64,000 bases of DNA from Janthinobacterium silvisoli (GCF_014200725.1 NZ_JACHCL010000001.1:1426001-1490000), one strand, 5' to 3'. Counted from the first letter of the stretch, positions 35,985 to 45,730 are shown. The notes: a model not told the origin generated them from the letters alone. Numbers and translations are program-made.

Positions 35985-36731
35985 TCAGTGCTCGTGCAGC
36001 AGGCTCGATACGCGCTCTTCGATGATGCGCGTATGGTCGCCGGTGGCGATATCGTAGAACACGGCAGCGGTGACTTCATACTGCGTGACGCGGCGCGTGA
36101 CGATGGCCTTGAGCTTGTTGGCCACCGGCAGGAACAGCAAATTGGCCAGGCCCACGCCATAGATGGTGGACACAAACGCGACGGCGATGCCACCACCGAG
36201 CTTGCTCGGATCGGTCAGGTTTTCCATCACGTGTATCAGGCCCAGCACGGCGCCCAGGATGCCGATGGTCGGCGAGTAGCCAGCCGCCGATTCCCATACC
36301 TTGACGGCCTGGCGCTCGGCCAGTTCGTAGGCGGTGATTTCCACGTCGAGCAACTGGCGCAGCTTGTCGGGCGCGATGCCGTCGACGATCATGCGCAAGC
36401 CCTTGGCGTTAAAACGGTCGGCAGTATTTTCCATCAGGCGCTCGAGCGCCAGCGGACCGTCGCGGCGCGCCGTCAGGCTCCATACACCGATATCGCGCGA
36501 CAGCGCAGCGCGCGTGTCGGCCGGCGGCATGAAGACCCAGCGCAGCATTTCCAGGCCACGCACAAAAGTGCGCAGCCGCGTCTGCAGCAGCACGGCGCCG
36601 AAAGTGCCGATGACCACGATGGCAAACGCGGCCGGCTGCAGCAGCGAGGCCATCTTGCCGCCTTCGAGCGCCTGGCCGACCAAGAGGCCGGCAACGGCCA
36701 GCAGCAGCCCGATTACGCTGGACCAGTCCAC
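35985..36731 (-). CDS. motC: Flagellar motor stator protein MotC (MotA family)
   Basis: The protein has 248 residues with four membrane segments (about 6-22, 33-50, 148-170, 182-204). The MotA/TolQ/ExbB proton-channel domain is intact: AAGYSPTIGILGAVLGLIHV and FVSTIYGVGLANLLFLPVAN. It forms the stator with MotD. Its start lies 18 bases inside the end of fliA, so the two are co-transcribed and probably translationally coupled. Confidence 0.93.
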   Translation of the reverse strand: MDWSSVIGLLLAVAGLLVGQALEGGKMASLLQPAAFAIVVIGTFGAVLLQTRLRTFVRGLEMLRWVFMPPADTRAALSRDIGVWSLTARRDGPLALERLMENTADRFNAKGLRMIVDGIAPDKLRQLLDVEITAYELAERQAVKVWESAAGYSPTIGILGAVLGLIHVMENLTDPSKLGGGIAVAFVSTIYGVGLANLLFLPVANKLKAIVTRRVTQYEVTAAVFYDIATGDHTRIIEERVSSLLHEH

Positions 36732-37444
36732 GCCTGCTCCCGTAAGGTTGCGCGCAGGCGCGCGACGGCCTGGGTATGCAGCTGCGAGACGCGCGATTCC
36801 GATACGCCCATCACCGCGCCGATCTCCTTCAGGTTCAGTTCTTCTTCGTAGTACAAGCCCATGAGTATTTTCTCGCGTGGCGGCAGCGCGTCGATGGCGT
36901 CGATCACGGACTGCCGGAAATCGGTATCGAGCAGGGAACGCAAGGGGTCACTGTCTTCGTCCACGCAATGGCGGTCGAGAAAGCTGTCATTGCCGTCCGG
37001 GTCATGAAAATCTTCGTAGTACACCAGTTGGTGGCCGCCGCCCTCGCCCAGCATTTCCTGGTAGTCGGCCAGCGACATTTTCAACAGCTTGGCCACTTCC
37101 GACTCGGTCGGCGGATGGCCCAGGCGCTGCTGCAAAATGCTCATCGCCTCTTCGATCTTGCGCATATTCTGGCGCATGCTGCGCGGCAACCAGTCGCTGG
37201 TGCGCAGCTCATCGAGCATGGCGCCGCGGATGCGCAGCACGGCATAGGTCTCGAACTGCGCGCCATGGGTTTCTTCGTAGCGGCTGATCGCATCGAGCAG
37301 CCCGATCATGCCAGCCTGGATCAGATCGTCGACCTCGACCGATGGAGGCAGCTTGGCCTTCATATGGTGCGCCAGACGCTTCACCAGCGGAATATGTTCC
37401 GTCAGCAGGTAGTCCTTGTTCGATTTTCCTTTAACCGTGTACAT
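36713..37444 (-). CDS. fliA: Flagellar sigma factor FliA (sigma-28)
   Basis: The protein has 243 residues. FliA directs RNA polymerase to late flagellar promoters, two of which are seen in this window. Region 2 holds LIQAGMIGLLDAISRYEETH and GAQFETYAVLRIRGAMLDEL; region 4 ends with LNLKEIGAVMGVSESRVSQL. It follows flhG and overlaps motC. Confidence 0.97.
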   Translation of the reverse strand: MYTVKGKSNKDYLLTEHIPLVKRLAHHMKAKLPPSVEVDDLIQAGMIGLLDAISRYEETHGAQFETYAVLRIRGAMLDELRTSDWLPRSMRQNMRKIEEAMSILQQRLGHPPTESEVAKLLKMSLADYQEMLGEGGGHQLVYYEDFHDPDGNDSFLDRHCVDEDSDPLRSLLDTDFRQSVIDAIDALPPREKILMGLYYEEELNLKEIGAVMGVSESRVSQLHTQAVARLRATLREQAWTGPA

Positions 37445-37482
37445 AGGCTGCTTATTGTTCTATATAGGTGCTGCTAATTGAT

Positions 37483-38367
37483 TCAGGCGCTGAAATGGTG
37501 TGCACTCCCCGTCTGATACAAAGTGGAACCGAGCACCGGCGCCGCCGAATGGGCCAGCCGTTCCGCCAGTGCGCGAAACGCCACCGACGCGCCAGCCAGC
37601 GGAAATGCATCGATCACACTGCGGCCCAGACGCGCGGCGCGATGCAGATATTCATCGGCCGGTACCGAGCCCATCGATGTCAGTTTCACGGCCAGGTAGC
37701 GGTTCGCCGCCTGCGCCATATTATCGTATACCACTTTCGCCTCGGTTTCGGAAGCACCGGTCACCAGGATGCCGAATGGACGGCGCCCCAGTTCCTGGCT
37801 CAGGCGCTTGATCAGGCTATACGCCGCCGTGATCGAGGCGGCGCTGCTCGACACCTGCACCACGATATCGGAGGTCGCCATCAGCGGCACGGGAAAGCAG
37901 GTCCCGCTCTCGCCGACCACGCCATCGACCAGCACGATGCCGGTCTGGCGCGCCATTACCTCGAAGGTCTTGGCCAGCCGGCGCGACTCGTCATTGGTGG
38001 CAAAGTCGGGGCTATCCATCTGATAGTTGCGCGCACCCAGGGTGGCCACGCCAAAACCCTGCGGCACGGGATGGATCACCTGGTTCAAGCCGCACTGCTG
38101 GCGCGCCACGTCGAGCAGGCTGGCGCCGTGCGCCAGGCCCAGGCGCGCCGCCACGCCTTCGCTGCTGCCGCTGGCGTCCAGCAGCAGCACTTCATTGCCC
38201 GTGTAGGCCAGCGAGGCGCCGAGGTTGATCAGCATGGCGCCCTTGTCATCCTGCGGCGCGGCCGATAAAAACGTCAGCACGCGCGGCTGCGGGCCACCCA
38301 GCATGCGGCGCAAGCCTTCAGCCTGGTCGAAATCAAAATTAGCCAAGGTGTCCCCCGCGCGCTTCAT
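37483..38367 (-). CDS. flhG: FlhG/FleN-like MinD-type protein with degenerate P-loop
   Basis: The protein has 294 residues. FlhG is a MinD-type ATPase that limits flagellar number with FlhF. Position (flhF-flhG-fliA) and the N-terminal activator-like segment FDFDQAEGLRRML identify it. The normal deviant Walker A (GGVGKS/T) is absent: the equivalent stretch is SAAPQDDKGAMLINLGASL. The second Asp motif reads LLLDASGSSEG and Walker B LVDGVVGESG, also altered. ATP binding is therefore doubtful. The start overlaps the flhF end by 29 bases. Confidence 0.88.
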   Translation of the reverse strand: MKRAGDTLANFDFDQAEGLRRMLGGPQPRVLTFLSAAPQDDKGAMLINLGASLAYTGNEVLLLDASGSSEGVAARLGLAHGASLLDVARQQCGLNQVIHPVPQGFGVATLGARNYQMDSPDFATNDESRRLAKTFEVMARQTGIVLVDGVVGESGTCFPVPLMATSDIVVQVSSSAASITAAYSLIKRLSQELGRRPFGILVTGASETEAKVVYDNMAQAANRYLAVKLTSMGSVPADEYLHRAARLGRSVIDAFPLAGASVAFRALAERLAHSAAPVLGSTLYQTGSAHHFSA

Positions 38368-39652
38368 GGTTGCGGGCGGCTGCCTGCGCCATCAGCAGCG
38401 GCAGTTCAGCGTCGGAATACTGGGTAGCAGCGGCGTCGCGCTTGAGCTTGAATGCCCGGTCGACCAGGTAGCCACGGTCGCCCAGGTGCAGGTCTTCCGG
38501 CACGCGCTGGCCATTCGAGACATAAAACAGATTGAGCTTCTGGCGGATTACCACGTCGAGCACATTGCCGATCGAGGCGGCTTCATCGAGTTTGGTCATG
38601 ATGCAACCGGCCAGGCCGCTGCCCTGATAGGCGCGCACCACTTCGTTCAGGGTTTCCTGGGTGGCGGTGGCGTTCAGGCACAGCAAACGCTTAACGTCGG
38701 CGCCGGCGCCCGACAGCATGGCCACCTGTTCGGTCACCATCTGGTCGCGCTGGCTAACGCCCACGGTATCGATCAGCACGGTGTGCTTGTTCTTCAATTC
38801 TTTCAGGGCGATGCGCAAGTCGGCCTCGTCCTTGACCGAATGCACCATCACGCCGAGAATCTTGCCGTAGATGCGCAACTGTTCATGGGCGCCGATACGA
38901 TACGCGTCGGTGGTGATCAGGGCCAGCTTTTCAGGGCCGTGGCGCATCACGCAGCGGGCGGCCAGCTTGGCCGTGCTGGTGGTCTTGCCGACACCGGTCG
39001 GACCGACCAGGGCAAACACGCCGCCCTGCTCCAGCATGGCGTCTTCATTGGCCATGGTGTTCAGGTTGCGGTTCAACACCGTTTTGATCCAGCGCATGCT
39101 TTGCGCGCCATCGAGGCCGGCCGGCAGTTTGTCGATCAGGTAGCGCGCCAGGCTGGCCGAAAAACCGGCCGCCAGCATTTCGCGCAGCACCACGGCTTTT
39201 TGCGGTTGGCGCTGCTGCGTGGAACCCCAGGAAATTTCTGCCAGCTGGGTTTCCATCATGCCGCGCATGGCGCGGATTTCATTCATCATGCCGCTCATCT
39301 CGGCGGCGGCGTTCTCTTTGACGTGCGCCAGCGCGCTGGCCATCATCTGCTGCATGCGGGCCATGTCCATGGGCTCGCTGGCCGGTGCGTGGCGCGGCGC
39401 ATGCGTAGGCTGGCCGGCAGCCGGACGCTGCGGCGCCGAAAACTGGGTTTGCAACTGGGGCCGCGGCTGGGCCATTTCCGAGGCGGCCGGCGGCGAGGCC
39501 AGTGAAGCGGCGTCGTCATTAGCCAGCGCGAGGATTTCAACCACGCCGTCACCCTGGCGGTTCGACAGGATCACGGCATCCGGGCCCAGCGCTTCGCGCA
39601 CACGGCGCAAGGCATCGCGCGAGGTCGCGGCGGTAAATTTTTTCACATTCAT
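38339..39652 (-). CDS. flhF: Flagellar SRP-like GTPase FlhF
   Basis: The product has 437 residues from the ATG at 39652 (MNVKKFTAAT), the family start; an in-frame upstream ATG at 39748 gives an unlikely extension. FlhF is an SRP-type GTPase that places flagella. The basic N-terminal B domain has TSRDALRRVREALGPDAVIL; a linker of about 90 residues follows; the NG domain has P-loop GPTGVGKTTSTAKLAA and switch motifs LITTDAYRIGAHEQL and DTVGVSQRD. Confidence 0.95.
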   Translation of the reverse strand: MNVKKFTAATSRDALRRVREALGPDAVILSNRQGDGVVEILALANDDAASLASPPAASEMAQPRPQLQTQFSAPQRPAAGQPTHAPRHAPASEPMDMARMQQMMASALAHVKENAAAEMSGMMNEIRAMRGMMETQLAEISWGSTQQRQPQKAVVLREMLAAGFSASLARYLIDKLPAGLDGAQSMRWIKTVLNRNLNTMANEDAMLEQGGVFALVGPTGVGKTTSTAKLAARCVMRHGPEKLALITTDAYRIGAHEQLRIYGKILGVMVHSVKDEADLRIALKELKNKHTVLIDTVGVSQRDQMVTEQVAMLSGAGADVKRLLCLNATATQETLNEVVRAYQGSGLAGCIMTKLDEAASIGNVLDVVIRQKLNLFYVSNGQRVPEDLHLGDRGYLVDRAFKLKRDAAATQYSDAELPLLMAQAAARNHEARGGHLG

Positions 39653-39854
39653 GGCCGGCCTCCCATCATCGGGGTAACACGCGCTGGACTGGACTGTATG
39701 GCCATCATCGACTCCTGTTGCTTGAGTGCAGTCTTCAATATGAGACACGGATCACTCGGACAGTGTCGATTATTGTCGATATCAGAGGAAGATGATCGAA
39801 GGAAAAGGATGGGAAAGTGCCCGTTATTCAGTTTGCCATGGGGAAATTGAACAA

Positions 39855-41951
39855 TTATTGAGCACCCACCAGATTCGTCACGCGAATGGTCTTGGTTTCC
39901 GGCACTTCGGCATGCGACAGCACCTTCAGTTGCGGCAGGGCGCGGCGCAGGAAACGCGACAGCAAGGCGCGCAGGGGAGCCGGCACCAGCAGCACCGGCG
40001 TCAGGCCCATCGCTTCCTGCTGCTGGGCAGCCAGTCCCGCCTGCTGGGCGATGGTGTCGGCCAGGCCGGGCTCGATGCCCGAGCCATCGCCGCCATTGCC
40101 CATGGCTTGCATCAGCAGACGCTCCAGGCGGTTGTCCAGGGTCATCACGGACAACTCAGCCGCGCCAGGGAACAATTGCTGCACGATCGCGCGGCCCAGG
40201 GCCACGCGCACCAGCGCCGTCAAGTCGTTGGGGTCTTGCGTATGCACGGTATGCTCGGCCAGGGATTCGATGATGGTGCGCATGTCGCGGATATGCACAC
40301 CTTCCATCAGCAGGTTCTGCAGCACTTTTTGCAGGGTCGACAGCGACAGCATCTTCGGCACCAGGTCTTCCACCAGGCGCGGCGACTCCTTGCCCAGGTG
40401 ATCGAGCAAGGACTGCACTTCCGCGCGGCCCAGCAATTCGGAGGCATGCGAGGTGATCAGGTGATTCAAATGCGTAGCCACCACCGTACCCGCATCGACC
40501 ACCGTGTAACCCATCGATTGCGCCTGGTCGCGCAAGCTCGCTTCGATCCAGGTGGCAGGCAAGCCGAAGGCCGGGTCGTTGGTGGAAATGCCAGGCAAGG
40601 TGCCGCTGGCCATGCCGGGATTGATCGCCAGGAACTGGCCGTTATAGGCTTCGCCGACACCCACTTCCACGCCCTTGAGCGTGATGCGGTAAGCCGATGG
40701 CTTCAATTCCAGGTTGTCGCGGATATGCACGGGCGGCGCCAGGAAACCGACTTCCTGAGCAAATTTCTTGCGGATGCCCTTGATGCGCTTGAGCAATTCG
40801 CCACCCTGGGTTTTATCCACCAGCGGAATCAAGCGGTAGCCCACTTCCAGGCCCAGGGTGTCGACGGGCATGATGTCTTGCCAGCTGGCTTCTTCCTGCT
40901 CGGGCGCCACGGTCGCTTGCGGCACCTCGGCCGGTTTTTCGGCATCGGATTTTTTCTTCGCCGCCGCCTTGGTAATCAGATAGGCGGAACCGCCCAGCAA
41001 GCCGGCCAGCAAGAGGAATACCAGGTTGGGCATGCCGGGAATCAAGCCCATGCCGCCGATAATGCCGGCCGTGATGTAGAGCACTTGCGGCTTGGCAAAC
41101 AGCTGACCGACCAGTTGGGCGCCAATGTCTTGCTCACTGGCCACGCGCGAGACGACGATACCGGCCGCTGTGGAAATAATCAGCGAAGGAATCTGCGCCA
41201 CCAGGCCGTCACCGATGGCCAGCAAGGTGTAGTTCTTCAATGCATCGGCAAAGCCCATGTCGTGCTGTACCAGCCCCACCACCAGGCCGCCGACGATATT
41301 GATCACGGTAATCATGATGCCGGCGATGGCATCGCCGCGCACATATTTACTGGCGCCGTCCATGGCGCCATAGAATTCGGCTTCCTGCGCCACTTCCGTG
41401 CGGCGGCGGCGCGCTTCGTCTTCACCGATCAGGCCGGCATTCAGGTCGGCATCGATCGCCATCTGCTTACCAGGCATGGCGTCCAGCGCAAAGCGGGCGC
41501 CCACCTCGGCGATACGGCCCGCACCCTTGGTGACCACGGTAAAGTTAATGATAGTCAAGATAATGAACACGACGATACCGACCGTGTAGTTGCCGCCGAT
41601 CAAGAAGTGACCGAAAGCCTCGATCACCTTACCGGCCGCATCCGCGCCCGTATGGCCTTCCGTCAGCACCACGCGCGTGGACGCCACGTTCAGCGACAAG
41701 CGCAGCATGGTCGATACCAGCAAAATCGTCGGAAAAGCCATGAAATCGAGCGGCTTGACGGTGTACAGCGCCGTCAGCAGCACGATAATGGACAGGGCAA
41801 TATTAAAGCTGAAGAAAATGTCGAGGATAAAGGCCGGCAGCGGCAGCACCATCATCGCCAGCAGCATGATGATGATGACAGGCGCGGCGATGCCCTTGCT
41901 GGCACTGCCCTTCAATCCGCTCAGCCAGGCTGGCATGGTGACGCCGCTCAT
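39855..41951 (-). CDS. flhA: Flagellar export gate protein FlhA
   Basis: The protein has 698 residues. FlhA forms the nonameric cytoplasmic ring of the export gate. Eight membrane helices fill the first 330 residues, with the FHIPEP motif region including FILLTIINFTVVTKGAGRIA-like sequence and EVGARFALDAMPGKQMAIDA. The soluble domain has LEVGYRLIPLVDK and the family end RIRVTNL-type tail (TKTIRVTNLVGAQ). Its start overlaps the flhB stop by 4 bases. The 200 bases between flhA and flhF hold nothing I can call. Confidence 0.96.
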   Translation of the reverse strand: MSGVTMPAWLSGLKGSASKGIAAPVIIIMLLAMMVLPLPAFILDIFFSFNIALSIIVLLTALYTVKPLDFMAFPTILLVSTMLRLSLNVASTRVVLTEGHTGADAAGKVIEAFGHFLIGGNYTVGIVVFIILTIINFTVVTKGAGRIAEVGARFALDAMPGKQMAIDADLNAGLIGEDEARRRRTEVAQEAEFYGAMDGASKYVRGDAIAGIMITVINIVGGLVVGLVQHDMGFADALKNYTLLAIGDGLVAQIPSLIISTAAGIVVSRVASEQDIGAQLVGQLFAKPQVLYITAGIIGGMGLIPGMPNLVFLLLAGLLGGSAYLITKAAAKKKSDAEKPAEVPQATVAPEQEEASWQDIMPVDTLGLEVGYRLIPLVDKTQGGELLKRIKGIRKKFAQEVGFLAPPVHIRDNLELKPSAYRITLKGVEVGVGEAYNGQFLAINPGMASGTLPGISTNDPAFGLPATWIEASLRDQAQSMGYTVVDAGTVVATHLNHLITSHASELLGRAEVQSLLDHLGKESPRLVEDLVPKMLSLSTLQKVLQNLLMEGVHIRDMRTIIESLAEHTVHTQDPNDLTALVRVALGRAIVQQLFPGAAELSVMTLDNRLERLLMQAMGNGGDGSGIEPGLADTIAQQAGLAAQQQEAMGLTPVLLVPAPLRALLSRFLRRALPQLKVLSHAEVPETKTIRVTNLVGAQ

Positions 41952-43156
41952 GGTGTACTTCCTTTATTCTGGTCTTCCGCGCCGGGCGCAGGGGGTGACT
42001 GTGGTGCTACTTGTGATGCCGGGTTCAAGGGATCGAGCTCGGGCGGCACATCGAGCTGCTTGGGCTTGTCGGGACGCTGGCCGTGGCCATTGCCGTACGA
42101 GCGCAGCTGGAACACGTAGGCGAGCACTTCGGCCACGGCGGCGTACAGCGCTTCCGGTATCTCGTCGCCGATATCCGTATGTTTATACAATGCACGGGCC
42201 AGGGCCGGCGCTTCCAGGATGGCGACCTTGTGTTCGCCAGCCAGTTCGCGGATCTTGGCCGCCACTTCATCGACGCCCTTGGCCACCACTTGCGGCGCGC
42301 CGCGCGAGTTGGCGCCATACTTGAGCGCCACCGCATAGTGGGTCGGGTTGGTCACCACCACGTCGGCGGTGGGCACGTCGGCCATCATGCGGCGGCGCGA
42401 GGCTTCACGCTGCAACTGGCGTATCTTCGCCTTGATCTGCGGATTACCGTCCGATTCCTTCGACTCCTGCTTGACCTCTTGCAAGGTCATTTTCATTTTA
42501 TTGGCGTAGTGCCACATCTGGTACGGGCCATCGATGGCGGCGATCAAGCCCAACGCACCGACGATGATCAGGAAAGCGCTGATCAGCAGGCTGACCAGGT
42601 GGGCTGTGCCGACGCGCAGGGATTCCACCGTCAAGCCCAGCACCGCCTCCTTGTAATGCTGCATCACCAGCCAGGCGACGATGCCGACCACGATGGTCTT
42701 GGCGATCGCCTTGAGCAACTCCACCAGCGCATTCTTGGAAAACATATTGCCCAGACCCTTGATCGGGTTGAGCTTGCCAAAATTCGGCGTAAACGCTTTC
42801 GAGCTGAACAGCCAGCCGCCCACCAGCAGCGGCGACGCCAGCGCCACGATCATGATCACCACTGCATACGGCAGGCAAGTGAGCAGCACCGCACCCACGT
42901 CGTAAGCGATGCGCAAGATCATCGCATTGGGATTCAAAATCTGTTCCCGGTCCATCGACAGCCCGGACACCATCACGGCAGACAGGCGCCGCACGATGGA
43001 ATCGCCGGCAAACCACAGACAGCAGCCAGACGCCATCAACACCGTAAACGTGGCCACTTCACGCGATCGCGGAACGTCGCCTTCCTCACGCGCCTGCTCG
43101 AGGCGCTTCGGTGACGCGGCTTCGGTCTTTTCTGCGTCGCTGTCTTCCGACATCAA
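41948..43156 (-). CDS. flhB: Flagellar export switch protein FlhB
   Basis: The protein has 402 residues. FlhB is the gate subunit that cleaves itself to change substrate class. Four membrane helices lie within residues 35-210. The autocleavage motif NPTH is at 270-273 (TADVVVTNPTHYAVALKY). The C-terminal tail after about 355 is longer than usual and Pro/Asn-rich. It leads flhBAFG-fliA-motCD. Confidence 0.96.
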   Translation of the reverse strand: MMSEDSDAEKTEAASPKRLEQAREEGDVPRSREVATFTVLMASGCCLWFAGDSIVRRLSAVMVSGLSMDREQILNPNAMILRIAYDVGAVLLTCLPYAVVIMIVALASPLLVGGWLFSSKAFTPNFGKLNPIKGLGNMFSKNALVELLKAIAKTIVVGIVAWLVMQHYKEAVLGLTVESLRVGTAHLVSLLISAFLIIVGALGLIAAIDGPYQMWHYANKMKMTLQEVKQESKESDGNPQIKAKIRQLQREASRRRMMADVPTADVVVTNPTHYAVALKYGANSRGAPQVVAKGVDEVAAKIRELAGEHKVAILEAPALARALYKHTDIGDEIPEALYAAVAEVLAYVFQLRSYGNGHGQRPDKPKQLDVPPELDPLNPASQVAPQSPPAPGAEDQNKGSTP

Positions 43157-43296
43157 TCAACTCCGGTGGTGTCCTGCAGCCTGGCTAGGCGCATGAAGGA
43201 CTGGGCATGAGACATTATCGAGCCTGCGAGGCGCATGCCATCGGCGGAACAGGGCAGTAAATGCCCTGCTTTTCAAGTTTGCTTGTCGAAGAGCCT

Positions 43297-44295
43297 CTAA
43301 CGGCTCTTCCGTGCTTCCGCCTGCTGGACGGCCTGCTCAATCGCGCCAAACAGCGACTTGCCATCGTCGCCCAGCATTTCGATCCGTATCGTGTCGCCAA
43401 ACAACATAAACGGTGTAGTCGCCACGCCATCGGCGATGATCTCCTGGCTACGTCGCTCAACAATGCTGGAAAAACCCTTCTTCACCTCTTTATTCGCCAC
43501 GCCACCGGCACTGATCACGCTGCCGGCGCCGACGGAACGGGTCTGGCACAGATGCGCCAGCAATTGCGGATAATTGAAGGCCATGTCGGCGCCGGCGGCG
43601 GGCTGGCCAGTCAACTTGCCATTCAGGCTGGAGCGCAGCGGCAAACACACTTTGCCGCCGCGCCAGGCATCGCCCAGTTCATCGGGCGTAATCGCCAGCG
43701 GCGAGCATGCCATGGCAGGCTTCGCCTGCAGGTAGCCATGGCCGCTGGCCAGTTCATCCCCGGCAAGATTGCGCAGGGTGACGTCATTGACCAGCATCAG
43801 CAGCTTGATACCCATATGGGCTTGATCCGCCGTGGAACCCATGGCCACATCGTCCGTGATGGCAGCGATGCCCGCCTCGTAATCGATGCCCCACTGCTCG
43901 TAGGCCAGCACGATAGGGTCCTGGGGTCCCAGGAACTGGTCGCTGGCGCCCTGGTACATCAGCGGCGTGTCGCGCAAATTGGCCGGCACTTCGCGGCCAG
44001 CCGCCTTGCAGACACGCTCCACCTGCTGTAAATAAGACACACCGGCCACGCGCAGACTGCTGCGCGGCAGCGGCGCCATGCAGTTGGCAGGATCGAACTC
44101 GAAGGCGCGATGGCCGCGTCCGCTGTTGATGGTCTGGTACAACAAATCGAGTTGCGGTGCGATAAAGGTCCAGTCGTCGAGCGCCCGTTGCAGGGTCGAG
44201 GCGATGCCGTCGGCCAGATGGGCGGTTTTCAGGTCGCGCGAGACGACGGCCAGCTGGCCATCGCGCGTGCCATCCTTGAGTGTAGCTAATTTCAT
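43297..44295 (-). CDS. Fumarylacetoacetate hydrolase family protein
   Basis: The product has 332 residues from the ATG at 44295 (MKLATLKDGT). The FAH fold hydrolyses or decarboxylates C-C bonds of keto acids using a divalent metal. Typical sequence is RVAGVSYLQQVERVCKAAG, YEQWGIDYEAGIAAITDDV (acidic metal ligands) and VGAGSVISAGGVANKE. The family is broad, and neither the substrate nor the pathway can be read from the neighbours (flhB and rsuA). Confidence 0.85.
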   Translation of the reverse strand: MKLATLKDGTRDGQLAVVSRDLKTAHLADGIASTLQRALDDWTFIAPQLDLLYQTINSGRGHRAFEFDPANCMAPLPRSSLRVAGVSYLQQVERVCKAAGREVPANLRDTPLMYQGASDQFLGPQDPIVLAYEQWGIDYEAGIAAITDDVAMGSTADQAHMGIKLLMLVNDVTLRNLAGDELASGHGYLQAKPAMACSPLAITPDELGDAWRGGKVCLPLRSSLNGKLTGQPAAGADMAFNYPQLLAHLCQTRSVGAGSVISAGGVANKEVKKGFSSIVERRSQEIIADGVATTPFMLFGDTIRIEMLGDDGKSLFGAIEQAVQQAEARKSR

Positions 44296-44340
44296 GTGTG
44301 GGAAATTCTTTAAATGCAGACAACCAGTATCTAACAACGC

Positions 44341-44365
44341 AAAAAAGCCGGGAATTCCCGGCTTT
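44341..44365 (-). terminator. Rho-independent terminator after rsuA
   Basis: A perfect 22-base palindrome AAAGCCGGGAATTCCCGGCTTT at 44344-44365 is followed on the minus strand by a T run (A run 44341-44346 on plus). It lies 16 bases beyond the rsuA stop and before the FAH gene start. Confidence 0.88.
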
Positions 44366-44381
44366 GACCTTCAGGAAGGAA

Positions 44382-45092
44382 TCAGGCCAGCAGCGCCAGT
44401 TGCTCTGGTGTCAGATAACACCACTCGCCTTCGGCGATGCCCAGCGACTCCAGGGTCAGGCTGCCAATCGCGGAGCGATGCAAGGCGCTGCAATGGTTGC
44501 CGGCGGCGGCCAGCATGCGTTTGACTTGGTGGTATTTACCCTGCTCCAGCACGATTTCCAACTGGTGCTCGCCGCGCTTGATGCAAGTCAAGGCGGCCAG
44601 CGGGGCGGGTTCGTCATGCAATTGCACGCCCGCCAGCAGCAGCGCCACCAGCTCATCGGTCACGGGCTCTTGCGTCGTGGCCTGGTATATCTTCGGTACA
44701 TGGCGCTTCGGCGACGATTGCGCATGGATAAACGGGCCATCGTCGGACATCAGCAGCATACCGGTCGTATCGTGGTCGAGACGGCCGACTGGCTGGACTT
44801 CGCGCCAGCTGAACTGTTCCGGCAGCAAGGTCAGCACGCCAGGGTGATGGCTGGGTTTGCGCGAGCATTCGAAATTGGCCGGCTTGTACAAGGCCAGATA
44901 CAGGTGCTCGTGGTACACCCACTCTTCTTCGAAGACATGCAGCACCAGGCCTTCGGTTTCGACGGTGGTGCGGTAATTGGTCTGGGTCACGCCATCGATG
45001 ACGACATCGCCATCATCGATAAGGGAGCGGCAATACTTGCGGGTACCAAAGCCCTGCGATTGCAGGATGCGGTCTAGGGATAATTTACTCAT
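44382..45092 (-). CDS. rsuA: 16S rRNA pseudouridine(516) synthase RsuA
   Basis: The protein has 236 residues. It converts U516 of 16S rRNA to pseudouridine. An S4 RNA-binding domain covers residues 1-60 (SLDRILQSQGFGTRKYCRSL), and the catalytic motif GRLDHDTTG contains Asp106. The length and motif fit RsuA rather than RluB/E/F, though these are related. Its first 33 codons plus leader are duplicated at 45864-46000. Confidence 0.9.
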   Translation of the reverse strand: MSKLSLDRILQSQGFGTRKYCRSLIDDGDVVIDGVTQTNYRTTVETEGLVLHVFEEEWVYHEHLYLALYKPANFECSRKPSHHPGVLTLLPEQFSWREVQPVGRLDHDTTGMLLMSDDGPFIHAQSSPKRHVPKIYQATTQEPVTDELVALLLAGVQLHDEPAPLAALTCIKRGEHQLEIVLEQGKYHQVKRMLAAAGNHCSALHRSAIGSLTLESLGIAEGEWCYLTPEQLALLA

Positions 45093-45130
45093 GGGCGTGA
45101 CTTTAACAGATGGCGCCTGCAGCGTGAAGA
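44994..45130. repeat. Direct repeat, native copy (rsuA 5' end and leader)
   Basis: This 137-base stretch recurs at 45864-46000 at a constant offset of 870 bases with only four or so differences. It covers the first 33 codons of rsuA and 38 upstream bases. Confidence 0.92.
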
Positions 45131-45345
45131 TATGCAGATCCTGTCAGCAGACTGCATGGCGCCAGGGCCAGCATCCGCCAGCCGTCCGGCCTGCCAGCAC
45201 ATCCGGCAACGTTTTTCCCATGCAGTAAGGCAGGCAATCCTTAAATAAAAATATAAAGAATTAACGCCATTAAATTATTCACTATGCAACATCTCCGACA
45301 TTGAAATACAATTACAAATAATAATTTCTCTTTTATAAGGAAGTC

Positions 45346-45687
45346 ATGAAAAAGATTTTCGCCGCATTATTAATGACGCTTGCAAGTCTGCAAGCCAGCG
45401 CCTGGGATGGTGTCACAAGTGGGAAAATCACACGAATTGAAGGCGTAGGAGGTGCCGGTGGTGCAGGAAACTTTGACTTCCGCGTCTATCTCTCGGCAGG
45501 CACGCCCCCATGCCCGACCAATAATGTACCGCCACCCTTGTGGAGCTATATCAATGCCGCCGATGCCAACTACAAGAGCATCGTAAGCATGCTGTTGATG
45601 GCACAAGCCTCCAATAAAACGGTCACCATCTATAGCAATAATGCGGCAGGTTATTGCCAGATTGCCTGGGTCATCATCACCGATTAA
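45346..45687 (+). CDS. Small secreted two-cysteine protein (array member 1)
   Basis: The product has 113 residues. A Sec signal peptide ends near LQASA-WDG. The mature protein of about 95 residues has two cysteines (PPCPTN and GYCQIAW) likely to form a disulphide, and the array pattern YKSIVSMLLMAQASNKTVTI between them. A site AAGGAAG lies just before the ATG. I do not recognise the family; the predicted short beta-rich fold with one disulphide recalls small OB-fold secreted proteins, but this is a guess. Upstream (45131-45345) is AT-rich with no other gene. Confidence 0.75.
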   Translation: MKKIFAALLMTLASLQASAWDGVTSGKITRIEGVGGAGGAGNFDFRVYLSAGTPPCPTNNVPPPLWSYINAADANYKSIVSMLLMAQASNKTVTIYSNNAAGYCQIAWVIITD

Positions 45688-45707
45688 TCGTTGCCTGGAT
45701 TCTCACC

Positions 45708-45730
45708 CCTCTGCATATGGAGTGCAGAGG
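45708..45730 (+). terminator. Hairpin after array member 1
   Basis: CCTCTGCA at 45708-45715 and TGCAGAGG at 45723-45730 form a perfect 8-bp stem, 20 bases beyond the stop. No T run follows, so termination strength is uncertain. Confidence 0.5.

Noticed and set aside
19386..43156. CRISPR array or prophage in the flagellar blocks
   Set aside because: Repeats seen there are module repeats within proteins or single palindromes; no spaced repeat arrays or phage genes are present.
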